Source: Brevipalpus yothersi (lineage: Eukaryota; Arthropoda; Arachnida; Trombidiformes; Tenuipalpidae). Taken from it: DNA of 64,000 bases. The stretch is taken from assembly GCA_003956705.1 (NCBI GenBank), contig QZCP01000123.1, positions 62,001 through 126,000 on the forward strand, given 5' to 3'. Made by a program: the position numbers and the translations under genes. Shown here piece by piece: positions 34,510 through 47,675 of the stretch. Within the stretch, counting starts at the first letter, position 1, and each line of letters starts with the position of its first letter. Under the pieces are notes generated by a model. The model did no database searches and had not been told where the DNA came from. It was given only the letters and a program-made list of their open reading frames with translations.

Positions 34510-37500
34510 ATAACCACCAACAATTTAAAATCTAATCTAATTTACATACACACTCTCTCTCGCTCTCTCTCTCACACACACTTCTGACTAAATTTTGTCA
34601 GAATCCTCTTCTTCTAATCAATTCTCGAACACAATTCTGATGAATAACAGTCTTTCTAAAAGACTATTCCAATAAAACTGTCTAACACATAAACACAACT
34701 GAGTCAGTTGAACTGACTTGTTTGAGCTTGTGCAGCAAGTGTAATAAGCGCAGACGCTAGACTGCGTTGCTGTTCTTTTTCGCTTTTTTTTTGACTAGAA
34801 AAAGTTTTTTTTTTCGTCCAATTTTCGAACGAAATTCTCGAGAACAATTCAGTTTTCGTTCGATTGCGGCCATTTTTCATGATAGTATCAGAGTGTTAGT
34901 GGAAGAGATATTGCATGATCTTTAGGTTAAGAAGAGCGATCATGTGATAATGATTTTGATGATGATCAAATGAATGTTCCACTTTGGCCATCAACATGTA
35001 CATGTTAACTGTAACGGTTAATAGTTCAGATACTTTTATACCCAGAAAAGTATCGAATAAAGTAACTAGTTACAGATGTTTATAAGGCAGATATTCGTCT
35101 GATTATCATCTGAACTGGTAAGTCGAAATGAGATATGATAATGGGGATTGAATTTTTCCATAATATATATATTTTCTCATTTGTCTCGATTTTATTCTCA
35201 AATCGGATGATGATGAAATATAAATGATTAACTTGAGAAAATTCTAACCTTTGACTAAAGAAGAGAATGATTCTATGAGATGTTTTCATATGGTTCTTCT
35301 CCATCTCATAGTGTTCTTTATGAACTTAAAATTCATCAATTTCACCAGCTTTCGGCCCTTCTCTTTTATGAGACAATAACTTCTTTTGGTACCAACATTC
35401 AGCATGCTCTTTTCAACGATGACATGCAAGAAACGTTTTTAAAGATGACTATATATCTTATCCATCAAAGGTGTGCAGAAAAGCTCAATCTCTGCTCTTT
35501 GGACGGAAACAACTTTATTATCGATGGCACGTTAGAGGGTACAAGATTTCTACTGATCATCAGTATAACTAGCTTTATTAGCTTTATTAGAAAAATCAGA
35601 ACTTCATTCAAAATCAGGGTGGTATTGAAGCAGTCTCTGCTGATATGAATCGAATCGATGAAAGAAAGGGTAGTAGTGTTCGTTTTTTGCTCTCACTATT
35701 TGAAACTTTCGAGGTGAGAGTTGGAAAATAAAAATAACAATATTCGTCAAAAGTTTGTTAAACTGAGTAAATTTTTATTCAAAAGACCCAGGATCCCTCC
35801 CCAATTTCAAGTAGGACAGTCGCTATCAACCAAAATACTCCGAGTGAAAATTGAGCTTTAAGTGAACAATCGCTGAGAATTATTCATCTGAATAAAACGA
35901 GTGAGGGAAGGAATTCAAGTCGACTTTTTGTGAAAATTTCAATGAGGCTACGAAAGATAGATTCTGCCATCGATTATACTTAATAGCCACAAATTTTTCA
36001 TAATCTCAACCAGAAGGCATAAAATTTTTTAAAATCCGGGTAGATTGGAATAGGAATTCGAATGGAATCGAATAACAAATCGAATTTCTTTCGAATGCTC
36101 GTGGTTCAAAGCCATTCAATGACTTATTCTCTTGAAGGTTCGGTCTACAAGTGTATATCGAATCATCTTCACCGTAAATACTTGGTTCTAAGCAGGTAAT
36201 TTTGATCAAACAGCAAGGTATGACCAGATTTTCTATCGGACAACAAAGTGCTGAACAATTTTCTTATTTTTTGTATCAAAAAATTTGTTTCAACATGATG
36301 AAGCCCATGAGGCATGAAGAGAAACAATCCGAGGAGCGATGATCATTTGACAAATATAATTTGTTCCGTTTGGTAGAAGTAGAATTTTTATACGTTCTTG
36401 TATTTTTTCTCCACATCCAGAGGTTCATTGCACTTGAAAGAAGAAAAAAAAACTCATGTTAGCATCACTCATCATCTTGGGTAAGGATATACAAGTTGGA
36501 TGTACTCACATCGAGTCTCTATTTATCTGATCATTAAATCATATGATCGCACATGAAGCCACTACTTATCCCAACGATTTTTTTTCTCTCTCACAAAAAT
36601 CAAGACTGTGTGTGTATGTGTGTGTTTGGATGATGATTTTCATATCTCTACCATCCATTTTCAAGTATTTCTGTGTGAACATCTCAAGTATTTTACCACA
36701 CACACATGCCGTCGACCGATTTGGTTCTCGAAAGTCGATCGATCTTCACTTTTTTCGTCGTTCGCTCTAGCTTCGAGAAAAATATTTTTTTCATGTTCTT
36801 GACATCCTCAAAACTTGGTAAAAAGTTGATCAAAGAGAAGCTGGTAAACATCGACTATCAAGCCATGGATGGAGCATTCTTCGTACACAGACGACAACAA
36901 CAAATTGTGTGACATAAATATTGCTATTGATAAAAAGAGAATCTTTTATTATTAGCAAATTATCATAATGATAATATCAAAGATTGAAAAAAAAACACAT
37001 CGGTGTCTAAGCTCTTGGGGTTGATGATTGGGACATGTATGTGATCGATAATCATCATCCTCAAGGCTAGAAAAATATTACAATAAATAGGCAACTTCCT
37101 TGCACAATAATAAAGTCATAGAAAAAGGAGAAAATTTCAAAAACTGGTCAGGGCTGGTTCTACTGGGCAAAATGAGCATGAAATCGAAAAAATTTAATTC
37201 ACAAACTATTTATCAGTAATATCTGATTGATAGTTGAGTTGATTGAGGAGAAAAAGTATGTATGTGAGAGAGAGAGATAGAGCAATTAAGTCCAATTCCT
37301 CGATTCGATGGGTAGCTTTTATGTTTTGATTCGATTATGAATTGCTGAAAAGCTCGATATGAGTAAAAATTTTGTGGATGGTGAGTTGAACTCATCAATA
37401 TGGTTGAAATAGAGAGCAAAATCGAAAATGATGGAAACTTTTAGGAGGACCATTTTATGTTGATAAGTGCACATTGGAAGCCAAAAATATACATCGAATA

Positions 37501-38305
37501 GATAATGATCGATGAATATATTTTAAACAAAAATTTTGGGACAAAATTTTGACCATGATCACTCAATGGAGTCGATTGTTTAATGTAAGGCAAAAATATT
37601 CGTCCATTGGACTATCGATTAAAAGTCATATTGTTTTCGGTGGTCATTTCGATGGTGTGTATTGCAAAGACTTGGTTGGTTGTGAGATGACATGGATTGT
37701 CGTGGTGATTAATCACAATTAACATGATGATGAGAAGGGGTGGAGGAGAGAGGGAAAAGATGAATAGAGGATGAATGAATAAAGTTAGAAGGAGGAAGAT
37801 ATGATTGTGCACAAGGTGGGTTCAAGAGATGCGAAACAATCTCATGGTTATTGTTTGTGGGAAGGTGGAATATAAGTGTCAATAAAAAATCCCATACAGA
37901 ATATTACAGAGAGATATTCATTCATTAATTACTCAATAATCAATAATATTAAATATAACAAGCAGATTTTGTTTGGAAATTGCATTCTGTGTCCAGCAAA
38001 AATGTAGTGAAAAATTAAAGGCGAGAAGGTTTTCTTGGGAAGATTGTGAATGGATTGATTAAGATGCTTATTGTGCCCACAGGTTGATCTTCGTCAATTG
38101 CTTACATGCTAACAAAAGATAGGAAAGTGAGAGAGGAAAAGCGATAGAGAGCAAAAGAGAGAGAGAGAGAGGAATAGAAAAAAAGAGTAAAGAGTGCTCA
38201 AAAAATAGATATTTACAGACGAGAAGAGAATAAAGATGACACATTGAAACATTAATCAATGAATTAACCATACTTCAGAGATGAATAATTTTACAACCAC
38301 AACAA
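34510..38305. other. Gene-free stretch
   Basis: No gene recognised on either strand. Scattered ORFs of 60-120 codons lack signatures. The sequence is AT-rich with short GA tracts. The part next to 34510 is the likely Regnase promoter; the part next to 38305 is the likely 3' UTR of the CXXC gene. Confidence 0.5.
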
Positions 38306-39577
38306 TCAACCGGAACCATTGGCAGCCTTATTTTTCACCTTATTAAGGCATCTTCTCTTAATGCAACGTTGCTTTTTGATGAATGGTCCGCCAAATTTCG
38401 GCCGATCAAGACAATAAATACACTTGCCACAATCTTCGGCCATACATGTAACACACTTGCCACAAGACCAGACCTTCTTGCCAGCGGTCACTTTGACGCC
38501 TTTACCATTGGTCAGTGCACTAACAGACTTGTCACCCTTGTTACCATTACTCAGATTGACTGCACCATCACGACTACTGACCAGGCTGGCAGCGTCCATC
38601 ATGGACACTGGAATGTCTCCATTGCCTGAAGCACTAAATGAGACCATGTGTAGGGATGACACGTCAGGGATCCCATGGCTTGATCCATTTGAGCCACCCA
38701 TATGGTGATGATGATTGGGTGACGGTGTGGGAGGCGATGAACGATTGTGATCACCAATCAGATCGCCAGCCAATGAATCTGCTGTGGCGATTGTGGATCC
38801 GGAGCCCGTTGAAGAGGGTCCAGATGAAGATGCTGTACTACATCCTTTAGCACCTGCTTTTCGAACAGGTCTATAGTCTTCAATTAAGTGTTGACGTCGG
38901 AGATCAACGGAAAACACATCGATACAGGCTTTCAGCCAGCAGGCTCGACACCGGTTTCGAACGTTGAGCAAACAATCGCCCAAATTTTGACATGAATACT
39001 TTTTAGGTTTCAATAGAAAAGTACGAAAATATCGGTAACACGTTACACAAGTGAACTGGCCATACCGACGTTGAACGCATGAATAGAATCTGGTTACGCC
39101 ACAAACTGCACAATTAACGTAGCCACTCTTGCCGCCTGAGCCATTTAAGCCAGCACCATTGCCATTGGTGGCCTCGATACCTTCTGTCATGGTGACCAAA
39201 GGTGAGTATGGATCAAATGAGTCGGCATCCTCTGGTGATAATGGCTCATCGCCAGAATACTTGGCATAATATGATGATCCGTTGCCAGTGGAAGAAGATA
39301 GTTGAGGAACAATCGAAAGGTTATTGTCCTCTGATTCGGCAAATGACTCAGTATTGATGTCCAACTCTTTGTCGTCTTCATCATCCATGTGTTTCAATGA
39401 ATAATGCTGCTTTGCTTCCATCATGGTATCGGTGATGTAGAAGCATATCATGCATCGATAAACCATTTCAGCCACGATGATACCATTTGGATCACAGACC
39501 AACGATCGGCATCTATTATCGTTGTCCTCTTTCATCATGAGTTCTGAACCAGGTTTTGTTATCTCTTCGATGGGCAT
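38306..39577 (-). CDS. CXXC zinc-finger protein with C2H2 and nuclear-receptor-like Cys module
   Basis: A single uninterrupted frame of 423 aa. Residues 42-63 form a C2H2 finger (C42, C45, H58, H63). Residues 156-218 form a cysteine module reminiscent of a nuclear-receptor DNA-binding domain: C-x2-C, C-x2-C (FTCVTCYRYFRTFL), then C-x5-C-x7-C-x2-C ending NRCRACWLKAC. Residues about 372-411 are a CXXC domain (CGKCVTC, DCGKCIYC, KFGGPFIKKQRC) of the KFGG type found in MLL, CFP1 and KDM2, which binds unmethylated CpG. Between them are Ser/Gly/Asn-rich linkers and a His run. It is probably a nuclear chromatin or transcription factor. Further upstream exons are possible. The 5' flank is unusually rich in GA arrays. 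I do not recognise a named ortholog. Confidence 0.85.
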   Translation of the reverse strand: MPIEEITKPGSELMMKEDNDNRCRSLVCDPNGIIVAEMVYRCMICFYITDTMMEAKQHYSLKHMDDEDDKELDINTESFAESEDNNLSIVPQLSSSTGNGSSYYAKYSGDEPLSPEDADSFDPYSPLVTMTEGIEATNGNGAGLNGSGGKSGYVNCAVCGVTRFYSCVQRRYGQFTCVTCYRYFRTFLLKPKKYSCQNLGDCLLNVRNRCRACWLKACIDVFSVDLRRQHLIEDYRPVRKAGAKGCSTASSSGPSSTGSGSTIATADSLAGDLIGDHNRSSPPTPSPNHHHHMGGSNGSSHGIPDVSSLHMVSFSASGNGDIPVSMMDAASLVSSRDGAVNLSNGNKGDKSVSALTNGKGVKVTAGKKVWSCGKCVTCMAEDCGKCIYCLDRPKFGGPFIKKQRCIKRRCLNKVKNKAANGSG

Positions 39578-40610
39578 TTTGAAAATAATTTTGAAGAATG
39601 TGATTGCTTAATGCTTGTAGATGATGAAAAATGATGGAAAGTTCTGAATGAAGAGTAGGAGAGAAAAAAAATGTGGAAAAGAAAACAATGAGAAAAATTG
39701 TTCGTTTCAATGTTGATTCAGATCGATAACTTTGTATCAGTGGCAAGTGAGTTAGTGAGTGTGTGTGTGAGAGAGAGAGATAGAGCAAGATATGGTCAAA
39801 GTTCGAGAAAACTGAGTCGAACATACCAAATACTCACAAACAAAGTAAGTGACAAGGAAAAAGTTGTTAAAGATATATGAAAATATAGAATCGAGTAGAA
39901 TGAGTGTACATATCACTGAATCGGGTTATCGGTGGATATCACAAGATCATTTACACACACATTCACACACACACAGATCACTCTTTCTCTCTTACACCTC
40001 TCTCGAACGATGGACCACATTTCAAAAGCCTGCAAGACTTTCATCATCACTCATGGAAAAGAAAGAAAAGTGATGAAACACGAGTAACAGTAGTCACATG
40101 AGAGAAAATGGATTCACGCACACTGCTGGTGGCTAAATGATGATGATGGTGGTTAAACTTGGAGTGGTGGTGGATAATAATCACAGAGATGATCAAAAAG
40201 CGAATAAGAGAGAGCGAAAAAGAGATCGAGCTCGCAGTATGTGTATAAGTGTATGTGTATGTAAGCTATCAAGATTGGGACAAGCGTTTAGTTGACAAGA
40301 GAGTTTGGCAAGTAAGAGGAAGAGAAGAGAAGAGAGGGGCGGGAAGAGCGCGCTTAAACGGACATCGGTCACCGAGAAAATTCAAGTCTGGCCAGTATTG
40401 GAAGAAGGAGGGAGAAAAAAAAGGACCAGAAGGGGTGTCAGGACAGGCGAGCAAGTGAGTGAAATAAGGGAAAAAAGCGCGATGAGCTAATATGTAGTTG
40501 CTCCTTGAGTTCACAGTTTTGCCAATATATATCGATACACTTTATAAATTATATTAGTTCATTGGCGATATATATAAGTAGAGGATGTTGATGAGAAAGA
40601 GAAGTGTTTC

Positions 40611-40612
<2 letters not shown>

Positions 40613-40685
<73 letters not shown>
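40613..40685. repeat. (GA)n microsatellite
   Basis: About 70 nt of near-perfect GA repeats, roughly 1 kb upstream of the CXXC gene's first codon. Confidence 0.95.
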
Positions 40686-40687
<2 letters not shown>

Positions 40688-43600
40688 TGAAGAAAGAGAG
40701 CGGTTGCACCAACACGATAAACTTTTCCGTCTTCGGGCTCTTCCGCTCAACATCAACATACACATAGGCATAGGCATAAGAGAGAAAGAGAGTTTGTGTG
40801 TGTAGATGAGAATATTTACCTTAAACACGAATAGTTGATAGGTTGATGATAACAGAGTGTCTTTGATGAGAGAGAGAGAATATCGAGTGGTAAGCTTCGA
40901 ATACACAATCAAATAGTCAGAGAGTCACAGGGAGAGAGAGAGGAAAAAGACTCAAGAAATATGTATATACAAAATACGTGTGTAATCGAGCAACTGGAAA
41001 ATTAGCGATCGCATACAAACAGTAACTGCGAAAAGAAACACACACACAACAAATCTGGTGAATGTGATGAAATTAGTATTCCAAAAAATTTGCACAAGAG
41101 TCAGATTGTTACGAAGTGATGGCCTGACTCGTTGGCACGCTGATCAAAGACAACACACACATCATGTGTGTGTATGGGATGAGTTCAATAAGTCACACAT
41201 AAACATATACAAATAAGATTGGTTTATCAAATGAATGTGTATATCAAATTAAAGAGTAATTAGAAAATTGTGGAAAAAAGATTACAAAATACGTTGGTGA
41301 GTTGGTAAATGTTGTCACACACACACACACACACAGTACTGATAGAATGTGTTTTTCGTATGCGAATGAATGTTCAACAGCGAAAAAAAAGTGAGAGAGA
41401 GAGCGAAGTGAACAGAGCCCGAAGAGAGATCTCAAACTTGTGTGCTGCCCCGTTGAAGTGCCGCGGAAAACTTTGGAAAAACTTGAGCTCGGGTCGATGA
41501 AACTCTCTCTCTCTCTCCCTCGTATTTCGCTCTCTCTCTCTCTCTCTCTCTCTTTTCCTCTCGAAAACTAGTAGAAGGGGGCCAAAGAGGGCTGATAGAG
41601 AGAGAGAAAAACGGGCCTAAGAAAGCCCAAACTGAAGCCAAGACGGAGAAAAGAAAGAGAGAAAGAAAGAGAGAGAGAGAGAAAAACGGCCTCTCTCACT
41701 TTATTACTAAGTTCGGGACTACACACATACACACCAGAATATTAGGTGTACTTGCAACAAGGTAGGGACAGGTTTGGGCAAAGAGAGAGAGAGAAAGAGA
41801 AAGAAAGAGAAGAGTGAAAAGTGTGTATGAGCTGGCCCGAACAAGAAGGTCCCAGCTAAGAACTCGAAGAGGTATGAAGAGAGAAAGAGAGAGAGAGAGA
41901 GAGAGAGGTAAAGAGAAATAGCCTGAACCTAAGAAAAGCCAAGGCGAAAAAGCGATTTGACGTCACTCACAAAGTAAGAGAGAAAAATCTTTCTCTTTCA
42001 CTTACAGAACAAGATGAGAAAGAAAAAAGCGGGCAAAAATACACAAGTCAAAACGCAATTCGAAAAGGCAGAAAAAAATATTCATGAGACATTCGAACGC
42101 CCAGACTGATATGATTTTTTTGGAATTAATAAGGAAGAAATAATATTATGATCTCACTTGATTCAGTTCTTTGGTACACCACTCAGGTGTTTGTTATCCA
42201 ATAATCACCAGTAAACACAATCACTATTTTATTTAATGTTTTTGGCTGGAGAAACACTGTGAGAAAGGTTGACACAAGGGATCTCACTTGGATAGTACCC
42301 AGCAGCACTATTACCAGATAGTGTGTGTGTATGTATGAACGATGTTGATATTTTTCAACGATTAAAGATGATCAAGTGGATCAATCAAATCAATTGGTGG
42401 ATGTGTGTTGATAATATACTGATTAACGATAAAAAGCAACATAAGAACATCACACACACACACACACACAGTGAGACAGTTAAGACATTGGAAATGAACA
42501 AGAGAAAAAGCTTCACTGCAAAGAAAAACAAGCGTGCGATCGAGTCGAAGTTGCCTTCGCAAAACAAAAGCAGGCCGAAAAAGCGATTCGAAATATGGCT
42601 GACACAGTGGAAAGAAGAGAGCGAAAAAAGAGAGAGAAAAAGAAAGAGAGAAAGAGAGAAAGAGAGAGAGAGAGGCGCGCGAAGCACATGTCCATGGTCT
42701 TCACTCGAGAAGTTGGTAGAAGAGGTACATAGCGAAGCGAACTTCGCCAACTATTTGGACTTGCGGCCGAACTGAGCAATCGAGAGAGAGAGAGAGAAAG
42801 AAGATGAGTCACAAAAGAATCATGAGCGGGAAAAAAAACGATAATAATAATCATCAACCCACGTGGACATGCATTCTGATCAACTCTTCTTCTACCAATC
42901 ATCATCATACTACATGTAGACTACTGTATGATGAGTGTGTGTGTGTGTTTGTGCTCGGAAATACTCAAGATTCCCCTACTCTAGCATGATACTGATAAAG
43001 TTCAGTGGAAGCATTGAATGAACTCAATTTTTTTAATACGCTCTCTCTCTCACTCACTCACATGATTGCGATCATGACAATGGAGGTTATTATCAGGAGA
43101 GAGAGCACATACAAATGTACCAAACTCACTTGAACTCAGATAATTTTCAATTGCTTAGAGAGAGAATTTCTCAAGTCAAACCATGAAATTGATAATAAAG
43201 CATAAAGTCCACTGAACACATGGAGCTCCTACAGGAATGCTGATGTCGAAATTTTCGATCAGCCTGTAAGATTTCGACAGAGAGAGAGATATTTTGACCT
43301 CATTCTCCATTCCTTTAAGTATAATATTTGATCGACATGGAAGCGATGTTCAGCCAAGGTAAATTGTAACCACATGTAACCAAATCAACAAGTAACCCAG
43401 TGAAATTGGATCATCGTCCACATAACTAATCCATCGTGTTCAGCTACAGTGTAGCAACTGCTCTATATCTGGTCTACCGAATACTATTTATGGGAATTTT
43501 CATTCATTCTCTGTACCAAGGCAATTGCTGTAAACCATCAAAAGTGACACATTCGCATTGCAAATGAATGGCTACAACTTTTAATGATGACAATTTCGTC

Positions 43601-44358
43601 GAATGTCGATTTTCTCTCCACAGGCAACCATCGAGGGAGAGAGAGAGAGAGAGAGAGATGGAAGAGAGATGGGAGCTGGGAGCGAAAAAAAAAGTTAAGC
43701 AATCTTCGATGAATCATCATCTCATTTCAGGCCATTTCCTTCTGCCTTATATCCAGACGTTTATCGTTTATCTATGTACATGTAAGTAGAAGCTCAAGGA
43801 AAAATCGAAAATGAGCTCTAAAAAATTGGCCCTTTCAAGAAATCTTCTCTCGCTTCGTGAATGATTTTCTCTCTGCTATTACTGCTGTTCGATGCTCGCT
43901 GGACTTCAACACGACAAGGTTGAAGCCAACCATCCAACATTTACCAGCACACACTGTCTTGATGATTATGTGAAATTTTTCTTATTCCAACGATCACACT
44001 TGGTCTCGCTCTCAAGCTAATTTCGTTGATCTTCCTCTCTCTTTCTTTCTCTCTTTCCCTCTTTCTATCTCTTTCTTTCTAATCGTTCAGCTCGGTTGCC
44101 CCGTTGTCGTTTGAAAGAAAGAGGGTGGCCAAGATGAGGTCACATACGTACACACATATATACACAGGCTGACTCGAAACAACAGGTCGTGTATGTCGCA
44201 TCAGTTCCAGACTGTAAGTTCCACTCAATGTGTACATTCTCTCTCTCTTTACCATGTGTACACGTTGCAAGAGCGATGACATGTTGCAATGGCAACTGGA
44301 TCGACATGAGAGAGAGAGAGTATTTTTTTCCTCTATTTTCTCTCTTGTTTTTTCAACT

Positions 44359-44361
<3 letters not shown>

Positions 44362-44428
<67 letters not shown>
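44362..44428. repeat. (TC)n microsatellite
   Basis: About 67 nt of perfect TC repeats. Confidence 0.95.
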
Positions 44429-44431
<3 letters not shown>

Positions 44432-45246
44432 AACCAGCATGATGTCGGGAAAAGAGGAGGAGGAGGAGGAGGGAGTTGGACTGATACGTTTCTAGGCGAA
44501 CACCTTTTCCGATAGATTATCGATGCTTGTTCTAATAATTATTTTACCATCGATACTTGTGATCAATGATCATTCACACTCACATCCACACACTTACACA
44601 TCGTGTACCACTTTGCATGTTTCATATATCGACTTTTTTCAATTATTTTCAGTTGTGACTTGAAAAAAAAATCATTCTCGATAACTAATTACATGGAGAG
44701 TCTATGGTTAGTCGGAAGCGTGAAATTATCATATCCTCTCTCTGCTTTTTTGCCCAGCTTCAGGAGAATGTTTATGTTTATTTATGATCAGTCTGAGGAT
44801 GTTCATCGACTTACAGCTCGTAAGAACCTTTGGAGCCCTTATCTACATGTACATGTATACGAGCAGACATCATTTGAGCTTGAAATTTTCTTCTCATCCA
44901 CATGCAGTGCAAAAGATGAGTATCGAGTAAGGATGATCATGAGAAAAGTTCCCATAACAAATCTTCGTTCACTCAGATCTCAATTGAATAGATTCAACTT
45001 GCACTGATTTCCACACAGAACTTTTCTCATTGATATGCATACACACTATCACCCATCAGCTGATAACTTTTATACCGGTACTCGAGAGAGTTTTGTGTTG
45101 GACAAAAAAAGCAGCATTCAAGAATGATGAATGAGCTCATTTAGTGAGTAGAGAAAGCAATTGAATACCTGTTCTTGATTGCCTACATAGCTCAACTCTC
45201 GGTGTCCAACTTGATTCCACCCACAACTTTTTCCCGCCACCCCCAG

Positions 45247-45248
<2 letters not shown>

Positions 45249-45299
<51 letters not shown>
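45249..45299. repeat. (TC)n microsatellite
   Basis: About 50 nt of perfect TC repeats. Confidence 0.95.
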
Positions 45300-45301
<2 letters not shown>

Positions 45302-45777
45302 TTGAGATGGTGTTCAATTGCAATTTCAAGGTTCCTATTCATCCTTTCTCTCTCTCTTTTCTCACTATCTTCCAGATTTCTCTTTCATGAGAGCCAAGAA
45401 AGTGGCCAAAAATTGTTCCGTCTCACTGAAGCCTATTCCTTTCTCTCTCTTTCTCTTTCTCTTTCTTGTTTCGTATCACTTTCGCCCGCCCTTGCACCTT
45501 CAGCCCCCCCTCGCCCCTCTTCATTCTGTCGGACCTTTTCTCGACTTTTCCGAAGCACATTGACCTCGGTCTCTCTCTTTTGGCTACTTAAGATTGGGGG
45601 CCAACTTTCGGCCGCTGTTGGTCCACGAATAATCGGCCTCTTCTCTCTCTTTCTCCTTTTCTCTTCTCTTGAAAAAAGAAACATACCCAATTAATGGCCG
45701 ACAGCAAAGAGAAAAGAGAAAAGAGAAAGAAAAAGGCCAGATTCATGCAAGTCCACCGACAGGAACGGACACGGCTT

Positions 45778-45820
<43 letters not shown>

Positions 45821-47096
45821 AGTCTCCGTTCAGTGGCACTTGTTCGCCCAACATCTCGCTTGGAAGAGAGAAGATCGCGCTTCGGCTGCCACTTCCTCCG
45901 TATATGAGAGACACATACATACAATGCTCCAGCTCCACTTGCTGGATGGGTCCATCGGTTCGAAACACCCACTCGGGACAACTTTTCAGAACCCGCTTGG
46001 CCCCTCTCTTATTTTTTTTCACTACCTCACTCTAATGAACACACACATACACTGTCGTTGGCTTGGACGCCCACCGAAAAACTATCCTCCTTCACCCCCT
46101 CCCAAAGCGACCTGCTATCGTGATTTTGGACGGACATCCGTCCGGCGAGCCCGTTTTTCAGCCTTTGGACCGAATGTCAAATGAGTGTCTCTTTTTCTGC
46201 CTTCTTCTCTCTCTCTCTCTCTCTTGGTGCGAGGAAAAAAGTCCGACAGCCGACCAGCTCTACGAATCTAAATTGAGAGTAATTTAGATGGACTTGGGCC
46301 GGTGTAAAGAGAGTGTAAGTAGGATCATGGGCCACATTTTCATCCAGAGTGATCAGGGGCGGCTGATGATGATGATGATTATAGTCATGAAGCCATTAGA
46401 TCAAATGGCCTATGAGGCCAGTCCTGCTGGTGTGCGTACTCAAACATGCGCTAAGGATCGAAATTTTGATTATCGTCCCATGTTCAACCATGTAAAAATT
46501 GGCTACATATTACTCAATTAGCTAAAGCTCAGATTGGCAATAAGCTACTTTACATGCACATGCACATGACAGAGTACACTTTCACAATCATGTGAGAATA
46601 CATGTACATTGTCTTGTCCTTTGATTGACATGATGGCTTAGATTGAGAAAGAGAAAGAGAGTGAAAGTGATGATGAGATCACTTGTGTATTGTGAATCAG
46701 ATTACGTGATATCAAAAGATTTATCAAATGAATTCGAATGGAAGTTGGTCGAATTCATTATTATACTTGTAAGTTTGAGGTATTTCAATGCTAGATTTCT
46801 CTAGTGAAAATTGACTGAACAACGTCAATACCACAGGTATGAATGGAAACATTGATCATGATCACATTTATATATATGAGCGTGTTCAATCTCGAAAGCA
46901 CATAAATCATGCTTCCAATCAAGTTTGATTGTCACGATCATTGAAAATGATCAAAGAACAACAGAACAGTCACCAATAGTAGCCTTTGCTGTTGAGGAAA
47001 CTGTGATTCAAGGTATCATCAATCGAAGTACACCATACTGCATACACCATACTATTGTGGGATTAATTAAAATTCATCCAACATATTCAATTAAAA

Positions 47097-47675
47097 ATGT
47101 TGAAAAATATTTTATTATCAATCGCTACAGTATATCTCATTGGTTTCACATCGGTCAATTGTGGTGATGAACGTGCAGCAGGATTTCCAATTGCCAAGCT
47201 ATTTCAACTTGTTCAGGCCCAAAAAATGGGTGGATGTGTTCAACAAGTGATATGTGATGTTACCTGTGATCCAAGTAAATTTGGTGATCCAGGAAAAGCA
47301 GCTCTTGGTTTGATGGAAAAATTTGGATCAACTGATCTTGGCCTACAAGACGATACCTCAAAGGCTACTTTGGCCTCCTTTAAGGAAGCGGGAAAAAAAG
47401 GTGAAATCTATAAAGAGGACCATGAATGCAGCAAATGTGAGACAGATTACAGTGATTGTCATCAATCAATCGATTCTATGTTGGGAATGGTTCAAACTAT
47501 GCAAAATTTGGTCGTAAGAAATTTGCAAAATAATCCTCAGGTTGCCCAAATGGTTCAGAGAGCTCAAAATGATCCTCAGGTTGCTCAACTGATTCAGAAT
47601 GCTCAAAACTTTCAGAATACCCGAAGTTTACAGAACGTTCGAAATGCTCGAAATGGACGAAGACGAGCATTCTAG
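47097..47675 (+). CDS. Small secreted Cys-containing protein with Gln/Asn-rich C-terminus
   Basis: One exon, 192 aa. Residues 1-22 form a clear signal peptide (MLKNILLSIATVYLIGFTSVNCG). The mature part has six cysteines in two clusters: C-x6-C-x3-C (GGCVQQVICDVTCDP) and C-x2-C-x6-C (HECSKCETDYSDCH), suggesting disulphides. The C-terminal 50 residues are a degenerate tandem repeat (NNPQVAQMVQRAQ, NDPQVAQLIQNAQ) ending in a basic NGRRRAF. No family recognised. A secreted effector, salivary or cuticle-associated protein would fit, but nothing proves it. The poly(A) signal AATAAA at 47752-47757 lies 77 nt past the stop. Codon use and the UTR signal support a real gene. Confidence 0.75.
   Translation: MLKNILLSIATVYLIGFTSVNCGDERAAGFPIAKLFQLVQAQKMGGCVQQVICDVTCDPSKFGDPGKAALGLMEKFGSTDLGLQDDTSKATLASFKEAGKKGEIYKEDHECSKCETDYSDCHQSIDSMLGMVQTMQNLVVRNLQNNPQVAQMVQRAQNDPQVAQLIQNAQNFQNTRSLQNVRNARNGRRRAF

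Larger units (their letters stand above)
39578..47096. other. GA/TC-rich gene-poor stretch upstream of the CXXC gene
   Basis: No gene supported. ORFs here are mainly RERERE/SLSLSL translations of dinucleotide arrays. It includes arrays at 40613-40685, 41535-41552, 44362-44428 and 45249-45299, CA tracts (41314-41337, 42450-42470), and the segments 40830-41355 and 41547-41778 that recur at 61.3-62.4 kb. It probably contains the regulatory region of the CXXC gene. (GA)n is the target sequence of GAGA-factor-type proteins in insects, but regulatory use here is inference. Confidence 0.5.

Noticed and set aside
36540..36912. Overlapping ORFs near 36.5-36.9 kb
   Set aside because: Three overlapping frames without conserved composition or motifs.
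44603..45007. 134-codon ORF
   Set aside because: No family signature, no plausible splice or poly(A) context; likely chance.
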